Counted from the stretch's first letter, positions 50,456 to 62,966 are shown. The stretch is DNA of 64,000 nt from Burkholderia sp. WSM2230 (GCF_000472445.1 NZ_AXAJ01000014.1:38308-102307), one strand, 5' to 3'. Made by a program: numbers and translations. Notes: a model not told the origin generated them from the sequence alone.

Positions 50456-51535
50456 ATGCAGACCTTACAGGCCGGAGGCGCACGCGTCTTCCGGGTGGCC
50501 AAACTGGCCGTCGCGGCCGCGGCGCTCGCCGGCTGCACCACGGTGCAGACGCCGACCAAGGGCGATCCGCTCGAGGGCCTCAACCGCACCATCTTCACCG
50601 TCAACGACAAGCTCGACCAGTACGCGCTGAAGCCGGTCGCCAAGGGCTACGTGTTCATCACGCCGCAGCCGGTGCGCGACAGCGTGACAAACTTCTTCTC
50701 GAACATCGGCGACGTCTACATTGCGGCGAACAATCTGCTGCAGTTGAAGATCACCGACGGCGTAGAGGACATCATGCGGATCGTGATCAACACGGTCTTC
50801 GGTGTCGGCGGCCTGTTCGACGTGGCCACGCTCGCCAAGCTGCCCAAGCACGACAACGACCTCGGGCTCACGCTCGGCCACTACGGCGTGCCGGCGGGTC
50901 CGTATCTGGTCCTGCCGCTCTTTGGCCCGAGCACCGTGCGCGACGCGGTCGGCTCGATCGGCAATTACTATGTGAACCCGCTCAGCTATGTCGATCCACC
51001 GGGCCTGAGCTGGGCGCTGTACGGCCTGAACATCGTCAACACGCGCGCGAATCTGCTGAATGCGAGCGACGTGCTGGAAGGCGCCGCGCTGGACAAATAT
51101 TCGTTCGTGCGCAACGCGTATCTGCAGCGTCGCCAGTATTTGTTGTCGGATGGCAAGCAGTCGCAGGCGCTGCCGAACTATGGCGATGAAGCGCCGCTGC
51201 CGAAGTACGACGACGTCGACGGCACGGCCGCCGGCGCGCCGGCAGGCGCGGTGACCGGAACGGCGGGCGCGGCGGGAACGGGCAGTGCTGCTGCGAAGGC
51301 GCCGGCGGCGTCCGGCGCGAGCGCCGCGACGCCACCGCAGACGGCTTCGGGTGCGGCGGGGACCGACAACGCCGCCAACAACGCCGCCAACAACGCGGCC
51401 GCGCCCCAAGCCGCTTCGGGCGCTGCTGAGACGCCGCCGCTCGACATCAACGGCGGTCCGGAAACCACGCAAATCCCGGCGGGGCAACTGGTGCCGCCCA
51501 CGCGCTTCAACTTTCCGTCGTTCAAGTTGCGTTGA
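50456..51535 (+). CDS. mlaA: Phospholipid-removing lipoprotein MlaA (VacJ)
   Basis: Outer-membrane lipoprotein that removes mislocalised phospholipid from the outer leaflet and hands it to MlaC. The 359-aa protein has a lipobox LAGC, the conserved GDPLEGLNRTIFTVNDKLDQ, TNFFSNIGDVYIAANNLLQL, VFGVGGLFDVAT, LGHYGVPAGPYLVLPLFGPS and YVDPPGL. The domain ends near residue 235; a 120-residue Ala/Pro/Asn-rich tail (with NAANNAANNAA) follows, which is unusual in length. In E. coli mlaA is elsewhere; here it sits between mlaD and mlaC. Confidence 0.93.
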   Translation: MQTLQAGGARVFRVAKLAVAAAALAGCTTVQTPTKGDPLEGLNRTIFTVNDKLDQYALKPVAKGYVFITPQPVRDSVTNFFSNIGDVYIAANNLLQLKITDGVEDIMRIVINTVFGVGGLFDVATLAKLPKHDNDLGLTLGHYGVPAGPYLVLPLFGPSTVRDAVGSIGNYYVNPLSYVDPPGLSWALYGLNIVNTRANLLNASDVLEGAALDKYSFVRNAYLQRRQYLLSDGKQSQALPNYGDEAPLPKYDDVDGTAAGAPAGAVTGTAGAAGTGSAAAKAPAASGASAATPPQTASGAAGTDNAANNAANNAAAPQAASGAAETPPLDINGGPETTQIPAGQLVPPTRFNFPSFKLR

Positions 51536-51655
51536 CGGCGGCGGTGCGGCCGTAACAGATCGATACGACTCTCGCAGTTTGCGCATGGATTGCCGCTGAA
51601 CTCGCGTGTTAATGTCCGCTCAAACGGTTGCACTATTTTTTACGCAAGGCTCGAT

Positions 51656-52288
51656 ATGAAAAAATTCTTCCTCATTCCGTTGTTTGCCGCGTTGTTCTCG
51701 TTCATGAGTGCCGGCGCATCGGCGCAAGCTGTGGACAGCAGCGCGCCTGACGTACTCATCAAAACGGTGACCCAGCAGGTGATCGACGCAGTGCGTGCGG
51801 ACAAGTCGATCCAGCAGGGCGACATTTCGCATATCACGCGTCTCGTCAACGAAAAGATCCTGCCGTACACCGACTTCCGCCGCACCACGCAACTGGCGAT
51901 GGGCCGCAACTGGCGCACGGCGACGCCCGAGCAGCAGGCTCAGGTGGTCGAACAGTTCAAGATGCTGCTGATCCGCACGTATTCGGGCGCGCTCGCGCAG
52001 GTGCGCGACCAGCAGATCCAGTACAAGCCGTTCCGCATGAACCCGGACGACACCGACACGGTGGTGCGTTCGGTCGTCATGAACAACGGTTCGCCGATCG
52101 AGCTGGACTATCGTCTCTACAAGACGCCGCAAGGCTGGCGCGTGTATGACATCAACGTGCTCGGCGCGTGGCTGATCCAGGCTTATCAGCAGCAGTTCAA
52201 CGAGCAGATCCAGCAGAAGGGCGTCGACGGACTGATCCAGTTCCTCACGCAGCGCAACCAGCAACTCGCCGCGGGCAAGCAGTCGTGA
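51656..52288 (+). CDS. mlaC: Phospholipid-binding periplasmic shuttle MlaC
   Basis: Ferries lipid between MlaA and the MlaFEDB complex. The 210-aa protein has a signal peptide (MKKFFLIPLFAALFSFMSAG, cut near ASAQA) and the Tol-Tol-like MlaC fold: YTDFRRTTQLAMGRNWR, VVEQFKMLLIRTYSGAL and GWRVYDINVLGAWLIQAYQQ. The start is the Met after a longer, unlikely frame. Its stop overlaps the mlaB start as GTGA. Confidence 0.95.
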   Translation: MKKFFLIPLFAALFSFMSAGASAQAVDSSAPDVLIKTVTQQVIDAVRADKSIQQGDISHITRLVNEKILPYTDFRRTTQLAMGRNWRTATPEQQAQVVEQFKMLLIRTYSGALAQVRDQQIQYKPFRMNPDDTDTVVRSVVMNNGSPIELDYRLYKTPQGWRVYDINVLGAWLIQAYQQQFNEQIQQKGVDGLIQFLTQRNQQLAAGKQS

Positions 52289-52596
52289 GCGAAGTGCTGA
52301 GCCCCGTCGCCAATCGCTTCGCGAGCGGCGCGACGCTGACCCACGCGAGCGCGAGCGCCGCGCTCGCGGCGGGGCTGGAGCGGATCGCGGCAGGCGCGCG
52401 CGGCGTCGACTGCGCGCCGCTTACGCAGTTCGATTCCTCGGCGCTGGCTGTGCTTCTCGCGTGGCGGCGAGCCGGCGAGGCGCGCGGCGGCGCGTTCGAA
52501 GTTCACAATCTGCCGGCCGGGCTGGCCAGTCTCGCACAAGCCTACGGCGTGGACACGCTGATCGCCGGTGCCATGAATGACGGTCGCGCCGACTGA
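52285..52596 (+). CDS. mlaB: STAS-domain protein MlaB
   Basis: Cytoplasmic STAS-fold protein that binds MlaF and controls its ATPase activity. The 103-aa protein starts at a GTG overlapping the mlaC stop. The conserved SSALAVLLAWRRAG region, which follows the Ser/Thr loop DSSALA, matches MlaB. It is the last gene of the mla operon. The 267 bases to the next gene hold a candidate promoter and no further gene. Confidence 0.88.
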   Translation: MSEVLSPVANRFASGATLTHASASAALAAGLERIAAGARGVDCAPLTQFDSSALAVLLAWRRAGEARGGAFEVHNLPAGLASLAQAYGVDTLIAGAMNDGRAD

Positions 52597-52740
52597 GCGA
52601 TTCGGCGCCTGCCGGCGGTCCCACCGCCCGGTTCTTGTCTTACAGAGCGCTGGCCGCCAGGGCGGCGCTCGCATCGCCCGGCGCGCTGATCGCGCCTGTT
52701 CGAATCCCCCCAACTGAGATAGGGCCGGCAGGTTTTGCCC

Positions 52741-52746
52741 TATAAT
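52741..52746 (+). promoter_or_regulatory. Candidate -10 box for the ABC-2 exporter operon
   Basis: Perfect TATAAT in the context GCCCTATAAT, about 120 bases before the ATPase start. No clear -35. The same ten bases occur before mlaF. Confidence 0.35.
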
Positions 52747-52863
52747 CAACCGTTTTTTGGGGCATGGTTCGGGCCACCCAACCCGCCCCGACTCCGTTTC
52801 TTTCCAGCACTTTGCGCCCGCCCAGGGCTCCTTTAAGCGCCGCGATGCACGCGGCGCACTGTC

Positions 52864-53796
52864 ATGTCAGCCATAGAAATTCGTAACGTCAAAAAGCGCT
52901 ACAAGGACTTGCAGGCGCTCAAGGGCGTCAGCCTCACGGTGGAAGAAGGCGAGTTCTTCGGGCTGCTCGGTCCGAACGGCGCGGGCAAGACAACGCTCAT
53001 CAGCATTCTCGCGGGCCTCGCGCGCGCGGACGAAGGCAGCATCGCCGTGCGCGGCCACGACGTGGTCGACGATTTCCGCGCGGCCCGTCGCGCGTTGGGC
53101 GTGGTGCCGCAGGAACTCGTGTTCGATCCGTTCTTCACCGTGCGCGAAACGTTGCGCATCCAGTCCGGCTACTACGGGCTGCGCAACAACGACGCGTGGA
53201 TCGACGAGATCATGGCCAACCTCGATCTCACGGATAAAGCCGATGCCAACATGCGCGCGCTGTCGGGCGGCATGAAGCGCCGCGTGCTGGTCGCGCAGGC
53301 GCTGGTGCACCGGCCGCCCGTCATCGTGCTCGACGAGCCGACTGCCGGCGTCGACGTCGAATTGCGCCAAACGCTGTGGAAGTTCATTTCGCGCCTGAAT
53401 CGCGAAGGCCATACCATCGTGCTGACCACGCACTATCTGGAAGAGGCCGAGTCGCTGTGCGACCGCATCGCCATGCTGCGTCGCGGCGAGGTGGTGGCGC
53501 TCGATCGCACGAGCACGCTGCTGCAACGCTTTGCCGGCATGCAGTTGTTCGTGCGCTTCGCGCAAGGCGTACTGCCCGCTGAACTGCGGCTGCTCGAAGC
53601 CGAAGGCGGCGCAGGCAACGGCAATGGCCGCCAGCACCTGCTGCGCCTCGCGAGCTATGACGACGTCGAGAAAATTCTCGCGCAATGCCGTGCAGCAGGC
53701 TGTACGTTCGAAGAAATCGAGGTCCGCAAAGCCGACCTCGAAGACGTATTCGTTCAGGTAATGAACGGTCCGGAAGTAATCGAGGGGCTCGCATGA
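52864..53796 (+). CDS. ABC-2 type transporter ATP-binding protein (YadG-like)
   Basis: A 310-aa ATPase with Walker A GPNGAGKTTLI, signature LSGGMKRRVLVAQALVH, Walker B VIVLDEPTAGVD and the H-loop TTHYLEE. It forms an exporter with the permease behind it (4-base ATGA overlap). YadGH-type; the exported compound is unknown. In Burkholderia this pair is commonly found between the mla operon and bolA-murA. Confidence 0.9.
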   Translation: MSAIEIRNVKKRYKDLQALKGVSLTVEEGEFFGLLGPNGAGKTTLISILAGLARADEGSIAVRGHDVVDDFRAARRALGVVPQELVFDPFFTVRETLRIQSGYYGLRNNDAWIDEIMANLDLTDKADANMRALSGGMKRRVLVAQALVHRPPVIVLDEPTAGVDVELRQTLWKFISRLNREGHTIVLTTHYLEEAESLCDRIAMLRRGEVVALDRTSTLLQRFAGMQLFVRFAQGVLPAELRLLEAEGGAGNGNGRQHLLRLASYDDVEKILAQCRAAGCTFEEIEVRKADLEDVFVQVMNGPEVIEGLA

Positions 53797-54557
53797 GCGG
53801 CTATAGCGGTTTCGGCACGCTGTTCTACAAAGAAATTTTGCGCTTCTGGAAAGTGTCATTCCAGACGGTGCTCGCGCCTATCATCACGGCGCTGCTGTAT
53901 CTGACCATTTTCGGCCACGCGCTGCGCAATCACGTGCAGGTTTATCCGGGCGTCGAATACACGAGCTTCCTCGTGCCGGGCCTCGTGATGATGAGCGTGC
54001 TGCAGAATGCGTTTGCGAACAGTTCTTCTTCGCTGATCCAGTCGAAAATCACCGGTAATCTGGTGTTCGTGCTGCTGCCGCCGCTTTCGCACTACGAGAT
54101 GTTCGCAGCCTACGTGCTCGCGGCGGTCGCGCGCGGCCTCGCGGTCGGCTTCGGCGTGTTCATCGTGACGATCTGGTTCGTGCCGGTGAGTTTCGCGGCG
54201 CCGCTCTACATCATTCTGTTTGCGATTTGCGGCGCGGCGATTCTCGGCACGCTCGGTCTGATTGCGGGCATCTGGGCCGAGAAATTCGACCAGCTCGCCG
54301 CGTTCCAGAACTTTCTGATCATGCCGCTCACGTTTCTCTCCGGCGTGTTCTACTCGACGCATACGCTGCCGCCGGTGTGGCGCGAGGTGTCGCGGCTCAA
54401 TCCGTTTTTCTACATGATCGACGGCTTTCGCTACGGTTTCTTCGGGATGTCGGATATCGATCCGCTCGCGAGCCTTGCGATTGTCGCCGGTTTCTTCGTG
54501 GTGCTGGCCGTGGTGGCGATGCGCATGCTCGCATCCGGCTACAAGCTGCGCCACTGA
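53793..54557 (+). CDS. ABC-2 type transporter permease (YadH-like)
   Basis: A 254-aa ABC-2 membrane protein with six hydrophobic segments: TVLAPIITALLYLTIFGHAL, SFLVPGLVMMSVLQNAF, AVGFGVFIVTIWFV and the NPFFYMIDGFRYGFFG motif of the family. It partners the ATPase upstream. It is followed 15 bases later by the BolA-like gene. Confidence 0.9.
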   Translation: MSGYSGFGTLFYKEILRFWKVSFQTVLAPIITALLYLTIFGHALRNHVQVYPGVEYTSFLVPGLVMMSVLQNAFANSSSSLIQSKITGNLVFVLLPPLSHYEMFAAYVLAAVARGLAVGFGVFIVTIWFVPVSFAAPLYIILFAICGAAILGTLGLIAGIWAEKFDQLAAFQNFLIMPLTFLSGVFYSTHTLPPVWREVSRLNPFFYMIDGFRYGFFGMSDIDPLASLAIVAGFFVVLAVVAMRMLASGYKLRH

Positions 54558-54572
54558 CGAGGAGCTTCTCTC

Positions 54573-54812
54573 ATGTTGCCGACTCCCGAACAGGTCAAGC
54601 AATACATAGCCGCTGGGCTCGCCTGCCAGCATCTCGAAGTCGAAGGCGACGGTCAGCATTTCTTTGCGACCATCGTTTCGCCGAGCTTCGAGGGCAAGCG
54701 GCTGATCCAGCGTCATCAACTCGTGTACGCGGCGCTCGGCGACCGCATGCGCGAAGAAATCCACGCGCTCAGCATGAAAACGCTGACGCCCGCCGAATGG
54801 CAGAACGCGTAA
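54573..54812 (+). CDS. BolA family protein (IbaG/YrbA-like)
   Basis: A 79-aa BolA-fold protein (QYIAAGLACQHLEVEGDGQH, FFATIVSPSFEGKRLIQRHQ, VYAALGDRMREEIHALSMKT) with the His/Cys-type pocket that binds a shared 2Fe-2S cluster with a monothiol glutaredoxin. It lies upstream of murA, as ibaG does in many proteobacteria. AGGAGC is placed before the ATG. Confidence 0.88.
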   Translation: MLPTPEQVKQYIAAGLACQHLEVEGDGQHFFATIVSPSFEGKRLIQRHQLVYAALGDRMREEIHALSMKTLTPAEWQNA

Positions 54813-56881
<2,069 letters not shown>

Positions 56882-56942
56882 CATCTGGATCGAACCAGTC
56901 TGACCTTGCTTTAAAGCGCGCCTTACCGAAACGGATACCCGT

Positions 56943-58265
56943 ATGTCTATCAAGATTCGCAAACTCGATTCCGCCGCTGCCGACTTCAGGAAGTCGCTGC
57001 ATGCGGTGCTCGCGTTCGAGGCGAGCGAAGACGAAGCAATCGAGCGCTCGGTCGCGCAGATCCTGAACGACGTGAAGGCGCGCGGCGACGCGGCGGTGCT
57101 CGAGTACACGAACCGCTTCGACCGTCTGAACGCCCAGAGCGTCGCGGCGCTGGAGTTGCCGATTTCGGAGCTGGAAGCGGCGCTCGAAAGTCTGGAACCG
57201 AAGCGCCGGGCCTCGCTGGAAGCCGCGGCGGCGCGCGTGCGCGGCTATCACGAGAAGCAGAAAATCGAGTGCGGCAGCCATAGCTGGCAATACACGGAAG
57301 CCGACGGCACCGTGCTCGGCCAGAAAGTGACGCCGCTCGACCGCGTCGGCATTTACGTGCCGGGCGGCAAGGCGGCGTATCCGTCTTCGGTGCTGATGAA
57401 TGCGATTCCGGCGCGGGTGGCCGGCGTGCGCGAAATCATCATGGTCGTGCCCACGCCGGACGGCGTGAAGAATCCGCTGGTGCTGGCGGCTGCGTTGCTC
57501 GGCGGCGTGGACCGCGTGTTCACCATTGGCGGCGCGCAGGCCGTGGCCGCGCTCGCGTACGGCACCGAAACCGTGCCGGCCGTCGACAAGATTTGCGGCC
57601 CGGGCAACGCGTATGTGGCGTCGGCGAAGCGCCGCGTATTCGGCACGGTGGGCATCGACATGATCGCCGGGCCGTCGGAAATTCTCGTGCTGTGCGACGG
57701 CACGACCGATCCGCGCTGGGTCGCGATGGACCTGTTCTCGCAGGCCGAGCACGACGAACTCGCGCAGTCCATCCTGCTGTGTCCGGACGACGCGTTCATT
57801 GGCCGCGTGCAGGACGCCATCGACGAACTGCTGCCCACCATGCCGCGCCGCGACGTGATCCAGGCGTCGCTGGAAGGACGCGGCGCGCTCATCAAGGTCC
57901 GCGACATGGCCGAAGCCTGCGCGATTGCCAACGACATCGCGCCGGAACACCTGGAAATTTCGGCGCTGGAGCCGCATCAGTGGGGGCAACTGATCCGCCA
58001 TGCGGGCGCGATCTTCCTTGGCCGCTACACGAGCGAGAGTCTCGGTGACTACTGCGCCGGGCCGAACCACGTTCTGCCTACGTCGCGCACCGCACGGTTC
58101 TCGTCGCCGCTCGGCGTCTATGATTTCTTCAAGCGCTCCAGCGTGATAGAAGTGAGCGCGGAAGGCGCGCAGACGCTTGGCGAGATCGCTGCCGAACTGG
58201 CGTACGGCGAAGGCTTGCAGGCGCACGCGCGAAGCGCGGAATACCGGATGCGGCAAGGTAGCTGA
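56943..58265 (+). CDS. hisD: Histidinol dehydrogenase
   Basis: Last two steps of histidine synthesis, zinc- and NAD-dependent. The 440-aa protein has [35 protein letters not shown], the GPSEILV and [10 protein letters not shown] metal/catalytic segments (His/Glu pair), and [20 protein letters not shown]. Full length. The last codons (CGGCAAGGTAGC) match the unit of the tandem repeat that follows the stop. Confidence 0.96.
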   Translation: MSIKIRKLDSAAADFRKSLHAVLAFEASEDEAIERSVAQILNDVKARGDAAVLEYTNRFDRLNAQSVAALELPISELEAALESLEPKRRASLEAAAARVRGYHEKQKIECGSHSWQYTEADGTVLGQKVTPLDRVGIYVPGGKAAYPSSVLMNAIPARVAGVREIIMVVPTPDGVKNPLVLAAALLGGVDRVFTIGGAQAVAALAYGTETVPAVDKICGPGNAYVASAKRRVFGTVGIDMIAGPSEILVLCDGTTDPRWVAMDLFSQAEHDELAQSILLCPDDAFIGRVQDAIDELLPTMPRRDVIQASLEGRGALIKVRDMAEACAIANDIAPEHLEISALEPHQWGQLIRHAGAIFLGRYTSESLGDYCAGPNHVLPTSRTARFSSPLGVYDFFKRSSVIEVSAEGAQTLGEIAAELAYGEGLQAHARSAEYRMRQGS

Positions 58266-58300
58266 GCGGCGAAGCCAGCAAGTCTCGGCTGAGCAGAGAG

Positions 58301-58364
58301 GCAGCAAGGCGGCAAGGCAGCAAGGCGGCAAGGCAGCAAGGCGGCAAGGCAGCAAGGCGGCAAG
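58301..58364. repeat. Four perfect tandem copies of a 16-bp unit after hisD
   Basis: Unit GCAGCAAGGCGGCAAG, itself two 8-bp halves differing by one base. It begins 36 bases past the hisD stop and matches the hisD terminal codons in part (GGCAAGGTAGC). The rest of the 379-base hisD-hisC gap (58266-58644) shows no convincing gene. Confidence 0.88.
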
Positions 58365-58644
58365 GCAACGAAGCGGTCGGGCGCGACCGGATCACGACCA
58401 CGAAGCATCACCAAGGCATGCGCGAGCCGCCCGCTGGAACCACGAGTCCGGCTCAAAGCATGGTCGAGCCGGTCAACCGACTCGGCGTAGCTTCCGCCTG
58501 ACATCGCACAAGCCGTTCGACCACCGCGCATCTTATAACGACAACCCAGACCAACCCGGCGCGGCGAGCCAGCCGCGCAACGAGGCGTGTCCGAAGCGTT
58601 GCATGCCCCTGATGCATGCGACGCCCGGCCCGGCCCACTGACTT

Positions 58645-59715
58645 ATGACAACACCTCAAGACATCATTCGCCAAGACGTGCTCGCGATGACGAGCTATCC
58701 GGTACCGGACGCCACGGGCTACATCAAGCTCGACGCTATGGAAAATCCGTTTCCGCTGCCGCCGGTTCTGGCCGCGCATCTCGGCGAGCATCTGGCTGGC
58801 GTCGCGCTGAACCGTTACCCGGCGCCGCGCCCCGAAGCGCTCATCGAGAAGATCAAGCGCGTGATGGGCGTGCCAGCCGGTTGCGACGTACTGCTCGGCA
58901 ACGGCTCGGACGAGATCATCAGCATGCTCTCGGTGGCGTGCGCGAAGCCGGGCGCCAAGGTGCTGGCGCCAGTGCCGGGTTTCGTCATGTATCAGATGTC
59001 GGCGAAGCTCTCGAACATGGAATTCGTCGGCGTGCCGCTAAACGCCGATTTCACGCTCGACACGGACGCGATGCTCGCGGCAATCGCGCAGCACGAACCA
59101 GCGATCATCTACCTCGCGTACCCGAATAATCCGACCGGCACGCTGTTCGACAATGCCGACATGGAGCGCATCATCGCCGCCGCGACGAAGAGCCTCGTGG
59201 TGATCGACGAGGCCTATCAACCGTTCGCACAGCGAAGCTGGCTGCCGCGCGCGGACGCGTTCAACAATGTGGTCGTGATGCGGACTGTATCGAAGCTCGG
59301 TCTTGCCGGGATCCGGCTCGGCTATCTGGTCGGCAAGCCCGCGTGGCTTACGGAGCTGGACAAGGTGCGCCCGCCGTACAACACCAACGTGCTGACCCAG
59401 GCGGCGGCCGATTTCCTGCTGGATCACGTCGACGTGCTCGACTCGCAGGCCGAGAAACTGCGCGAAGAACGTGCGAAACTGGCCGCGGCTGTTGCTGCAT
59501 TGCCAGGCGCCGAAGTGTTTCCGAGCGCCGGCAACTTTCTGCTGGTGCGCGTGCCCGACGCCTCCATTCTGTTCGAAACCCTGCTCACGGCGCGGGTATT
59601 GATCAAAAACGTGAGTAAAATGCACCCATTGCTGGCGAATTGCGTGCGTTTGACCGTTGGTTCTCCCGACGAAAACGCCCAGTTGCTCGCCGCTCTCAAA
59701 CTCGTTTTGCACTGA
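58645..59715 (+). CDS. hisC: Histidinol-phosphate aminotransferase
   Basis: PLP enzyme making L-histidinol phosphate. The 356-aa fold-type I aminotransferase has [46 protein letters not shown], the PLP-Lys in [17 protein letters not shown] and the C-terminal [16 protein letters not shown]. Full length, downstream of hisD after a repeat-bearing gap. Confidence 0.95.
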   Translation: MTTPQDIIRQDVLAMTSYPVPDATGYIKLDAMENPFPLPPVLAAHLGEHLAGVALNRYPAPRPEALIEKIKRVMGVPAGCDVLLGNGSDEIISMLSVACAKPGAKVLAPVPGFVMYQMSAKLSNMEFVGVPLNADFTLDTDAMLAAIAQHEPAIIYLAYPNNPTGTLFDNADMERIIAAATKSLVVIDEAYQPFAQRSWLPRADAFNNVVVMRTVSKLGLAGIRLGYLVGKPAWLTELDKVRPPYNTNVLTQAAADFLLDHVDVLDSQAEKLREERAKLAAAVAALPGAEVFPSAGNFLLVRVPDASILFETLLTARVLIKNVSKMHPLLANCVRLTVGSPDENAQLLAALKLVLH

Positions 59716-59778
59716 GCCGCGGCCTGCCGCTTCCCGCCCACACTACTATCGCTTTCTAGCTCGATTCGAGGAATTACC

Positions 59779-60366
59779 ATGCGCCTTGCGGAAGTCGTTC
59801 GCAACACTAGCGAAACGCAGATCCGTGTGAAGATCAACCTGGACGGCACCGGTCAGCAGAAGCTGGCCACCGGCGTGCCGTTTCTGGACCACATGCTCGA
59901 CCAGATCGCGCGGCATGGCCTATTCGATCTCGACATTGAAGCGCATGGCGACCTGCATATCGACGACCACCACACGGTCGAAGACACCGGCATCACGCTC
60001 GGCCAGGCTGTCGCCAAGGCAATCGGCGACCGCAAGGGCATTCGCCGCTACGGCCATTCCTACGTGCCGCTCGACGAGGCGCTGTCGCGCGTCGTGATCG
60101 ACTTCTCGGGCCGTCCGGGCCTCGAATTCCACGTGCCGTTCACCCGCGCGCGCATCGGCACGTTCGATGTGGATCTGTCGATCGAATTTTTCCGCGGCTT
60201 CGTGAACCACGCGGGCGTGACGCTGCATATCGACAATCTGCGCGGCATCAACGCTCACCATCAACTGGAAACGGTGTTCAAGGCCTTCGGCCGCGCGCTG
60301 CGCATGGCGGTGGAACTGGACGAACGCGCGGCGGGGCAGATTCCGTCGACCAAGGGCAGCCTTTAA
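59779..60366 (+). CDS. hisB: Imidazoleglycerol-phosphate dehydratase
   Basis: Manganese enzyme dehydrating imidazole glycerol phosphate. The 195-aa monofunctional protein has [27 protein letters not shown]-like [16 protein letters not shown] and [20 protein letters not shown], the metal-binding His repeats. No phosphatase domain, unlike the E. coli bifunctional HisB. GAGGAAT lies before the ATG. Confidence 0.96.
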   Translation: MRLAEVVRNTSETQIRVKINLDGTGQQKLATGVPFLDHMLDQIARHGLFDLDIEAHGDLHIDDHHTVEDTGITLGQAVAKAIGDRKGIRRYGHSYVPLDEALSRVVIDFSGRPGLEFHVPFTRARIGTFDVDLSIEFFRGFVNHAGVTLHIDNLRGINAHHQLETVFKAFGRALRMAVELDERAAGQIPSTKGSL

Positions 60367-60415
60367 GCGACTTTTTACCCGGACCGGGACGCGCTTTACG
60401 CGCGCCCGATGTTCA

Positions 60416-61036
60416 ATGGATATTCTGAAGTCGTTTATCTCGCTGCTTGCGCTGATCAATCCGATCGGCGCCATTCCGTTCTTCATGAGTCTGACGGCGC
60501 ATCAAAGCGACGCCGAACGGCGCAGAACGATCCGGATCGCGGCTATTTCGGTGTTCTGCGTGATTGCGGTGACCACGCTGTTCGGACAGCAGATCATCAG
60601 CTTCTTTGGCATTTCGGTCGGTTCGCTGGAAGTGGGCGGCGGGATCATCATGCTGTTGATGGCGATCAACATGCTCAACGCGCAGATCGGGAACAGTCGT
60701 TCGACACCCGAAGAGCGCGATGAAGCCGAGCAGAAGGACAACATCGCGGTCGTGCCGCTGGCCATTCCGCTGTTGACCGGCCCGGGCGCAATCAGCACGA
60801 CGATCGTCTACGCGGCGAGCTCGCCGCACTGGTACGACCGGATTGGCTTGATTGTCATCGGCGCGGTGCTGGCGGCGATCTGCTTTTTTTCGCTGCGCCT
60901 TGCTGAACCGATTGCACGCTGGGTTGGTCGCACCGGTATCAACATCGGCACGCGGCTGATGGGTTTGATGTTGTCGGCGCTGGCGGTGGAATTCATCGTC
61001 GACGGATTGAAGGCTTTGCTGCCTAACTTGAAATGA
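60416..61036 (+). CDS. MarC family integral membrane protein
   Basis: A 206-aa protein with about six hydrophobic segments, of the MarC/YchE family: [20 protein letters not shown] at the N-terminus, [14 protein letters not shown], and [18 protein letters not shown]. The molecular function of the family is not established. It lies inside the his operon between hisB and hisH, with its stop overlapping hisH as ATGA, so it is co-expressed with histidine genes. No histidine-related role is known. Confidence 0.9.
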   Translation: MDILKSFISLLALINPIGAIPFFMSLTAHQSDAERRRTIRIAAISVFCVIAVTTLFGQQIISFFGISVGSLEVGGGIIMLLMAINMLNAQIGNSRSTPEERDEAEQKDNIAVVPLAIPLLTGPGAISTTIVYAASSPHWYDRIGLIVIGAVLAAICFFSLRLAEPIARWVGRTGINIGTRLMGLMLSALAVEFIVDGLKALLPNLK

Positions 61037-61674
61037 AAACTTCGATAGCGATTGTGGATTACGGCATGGGCAACCTGCGCTCGGTGGCGCAGGCGTTGCG
61101 CAAGGCCGCGCCGGAAGCGGACGTGGCGATCGTCGACAAGCCGGAAGCGATCCGCGCGGCCGACCGCGTGGTGCTGCCCGGCCAGGGCGCGATGCCCGAC
61201 TGCATGCGCAGTCTCGCCGAATCGGGCCTGCAGGAAGCGGTGGTGGAAGCGTCGCGCGCGAAGCCGCTGATGGGCGTGTGCGTCGGCGAGCAGATGCTGT
61301 TCGACTGGAGCGCGGAAGGCGACACGCCGGGCCTCGGCCTCTTGCCGGGCAAAGTGCTGCGCTTCGACCTGGAAGGCCAGGTGCAGGACGACGGCTCGCG
61401 CTTCAAGGTCCCGCAAATGGGCTGGAACCGCGTGCGTCAGGCGCAGCCGCATCCGCTGTGGGACGGCGTGACGGACAACGCGTTCTTCTACTTCGTGCAT
61501 AGCTATTACGTAGCGCCGGACAATGCGGCGCACACGTCCGGCGAGACGGTGTACGGCGTGCCCTTTACCTCGGCGGTGGCGCGGGATAACATCTTCGCCA
61601 CCCAATTCCACCCGGAAAAGAGCGCCGAAGCGGGGCTGCGCGTGTATCGCAACTTCGTGCACTGGAACCCGTGA
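61033..61674 (+). CDS. hisH: Imidazole glycerol phosphate synthase, glutaminase subunit
   Basis: Supplies ammonia from glutamine to HisF. The 213-aa class I glutamine amidotransferase has [25 protein letters not shown], the nucleophile in [19 protein letters not shown], and the His/Glu of [11 protein letters not shown]. Overlaps the marC gene by 4 bases. The 214 bases to hisA show no gene. Confidence 0.96.
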   Translation: MKTSIAIVDYGMGNLRSVAQALRKAAPEADVAIVDKPEAIRAADRVVLPGQGAMPDCMRSLAESGLQEAVVEASRAKPLMGVCVGEQMLFDWSAEGDTPGLGLLPGKVLRFDLEGQVQDDGSRFKVPQMGWNRVRQAQPHPLWDGVTDNAFFYFVHSYYVAPDNAAHTSGETVYGVPFTSAVARDNIFATQFHPEKSAEAGLRVYRNFVHWNP

Positions 61675-61888
61675 GCGCCTTTCTTCCTTCTGTCGCCGCG
61701 CGCTGTCCCGCCACCAGCGGGGCTCTCGTCGCGCGCCGCAGCCGCCGCACCCTCATTGCGCCTTGCGCCGCCTGGGCGCAAGGGCGTCGAAAGAGTTGTA
61801 CTAAACTAGCGAGACGGCGTTCCGGCAGGCTGGCCGACCAGCCGCCGCCGCCGACCATCAACCCCTTCCCAGACAACACCCGATTGCT

Positions 61889-62641
61889 ATGCTGCTGATC
61901 CCCGCCATCGACCTGAAAGATGGTCAGTGTGTACGCCTCAAACAGGGCGATATGGACCAGGCGACGATATTCTCCGAGGAACCGGCGGCGATGGCCCGAC
62001 ATTGGGTCGAACGCGGCGCGCGTCGTTTGCACCTCGTCGACCTGAACGGCGCATTCGCCGGCAAGCCGAGGAACGAAGACGCGATCCGCGCGATCATCGA
62101 GGAAGTGGGCGGCGAGATTCCCGTGCAGCTTGGCGGCGGCATCCGCGACCTGAACACAATCGAGCGCTATCTCGACGACGGTCTCGAGTACGTGATCATC
62201 GGCACGGCCGCGGTCAAGAATCCGGGCTTTCTGCAGGACGCGTGCACGGCGTTCGGCGGCCATATCATCGTCGGGCTCGATGCGAAAGACGGCAAAGTCG
62301 CAACCGACGGCTGGAGCAAGCTGACCGGCCACGAAGTGGCCGACCTCGCGCGCAAGTTCGAGGACTACGGCTGCGAGTCGATCATTTACACCGATATCGG
62401 CCGTGACGGCATGCTCCAGGGCATCAACATCGAGGCCACGGTGCGCCTTGCGCGCGCCGTGAAGATTCCGGTGATCGCGAGCGGCGGGCTGTCGAACCTG
62501 ACGGACATCGAATCGCTTTGCGAAGTCGAGGACGAAGGCATTGAAGGCGTGATCTGCGGCCGGGCCATTTATTCGGGCGACCTGGATTTTTCAGCGGCGC
62601 AGACTCTGGCGGACCGGCTGCGCGAATCGGACGACGCCTGA
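61889..62641 (+). CDS. hisA: ProFAR isomerase (phosphoribosylformimino-5-aminoimidazole carboxamide ribotide isomerase)
   Basis: TIM-barrel sugar isomerase of the histidine pathway. The 250-aa protein has the catalytic Asp in [43 protein letters not shown] with the second catalytic Asp, and [12 protein letters not shown]. Paralogous to HisF. The 325-base gap to hisF (62642-62966) is GC-rich and I see nothing in it that I can support. Confidence 0.96.
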   Translation: MLLIPAIDLKDGQCVRLKQGDMDQATIFSEEPAAMARHWVERGARRLHLVDLNGAFAGKPRNEDAIRAIIEEVGGEIPVQLGGGIRDLNTIERYLDDGLEYVIIGTAAVKNPGFLQDACTAFGGHIIVGLDAKDGKVATDGWSKLTGHEVADLARKFEDYGCESIIYTDIGRDGMLQGINIEATVRLARAVKIPVIASGGLSNLTDIESLCEVEDEGIEGVICGRAIYSGDLDFSAAQTLADRLRESDDA

Positions 62642-62966
62642 GCGGCCGCAACGCGCGCGGGCGAATGCGCGCGGGCGGGCACGGCGGCGCGAGTGGCATG
62701 GTTGGCAACGTTTTGCCGCGCCTGCGGACGGCGCTAGAACCGGCGCTCGGACCACTGCTTGAACCACCGCCCGGCGCGGCGCACGCAACACCCACGCCGG
62801 CATGCCGCACGATCCACGGCGCAACGGGCGGCGGCTGCGAAAGCAGCGCCTTAGCGCCAGCCGTGGCACCTGCCTGCGGAAACACGGCTAGCCACCCGGC
62901 ACATCACCGCTCGCGTGCACCGGAAGCGAGCGGCCCCATCAGCGGTATTGGCAGAATTGCAAGATC

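Noticed and set aside
58301-58364. CRISPR-like array after hisD
   Set aside because: Units are direct tandem copies with no unique spacers, so it is a simple tandem repeat. The same holds for the other arrays.
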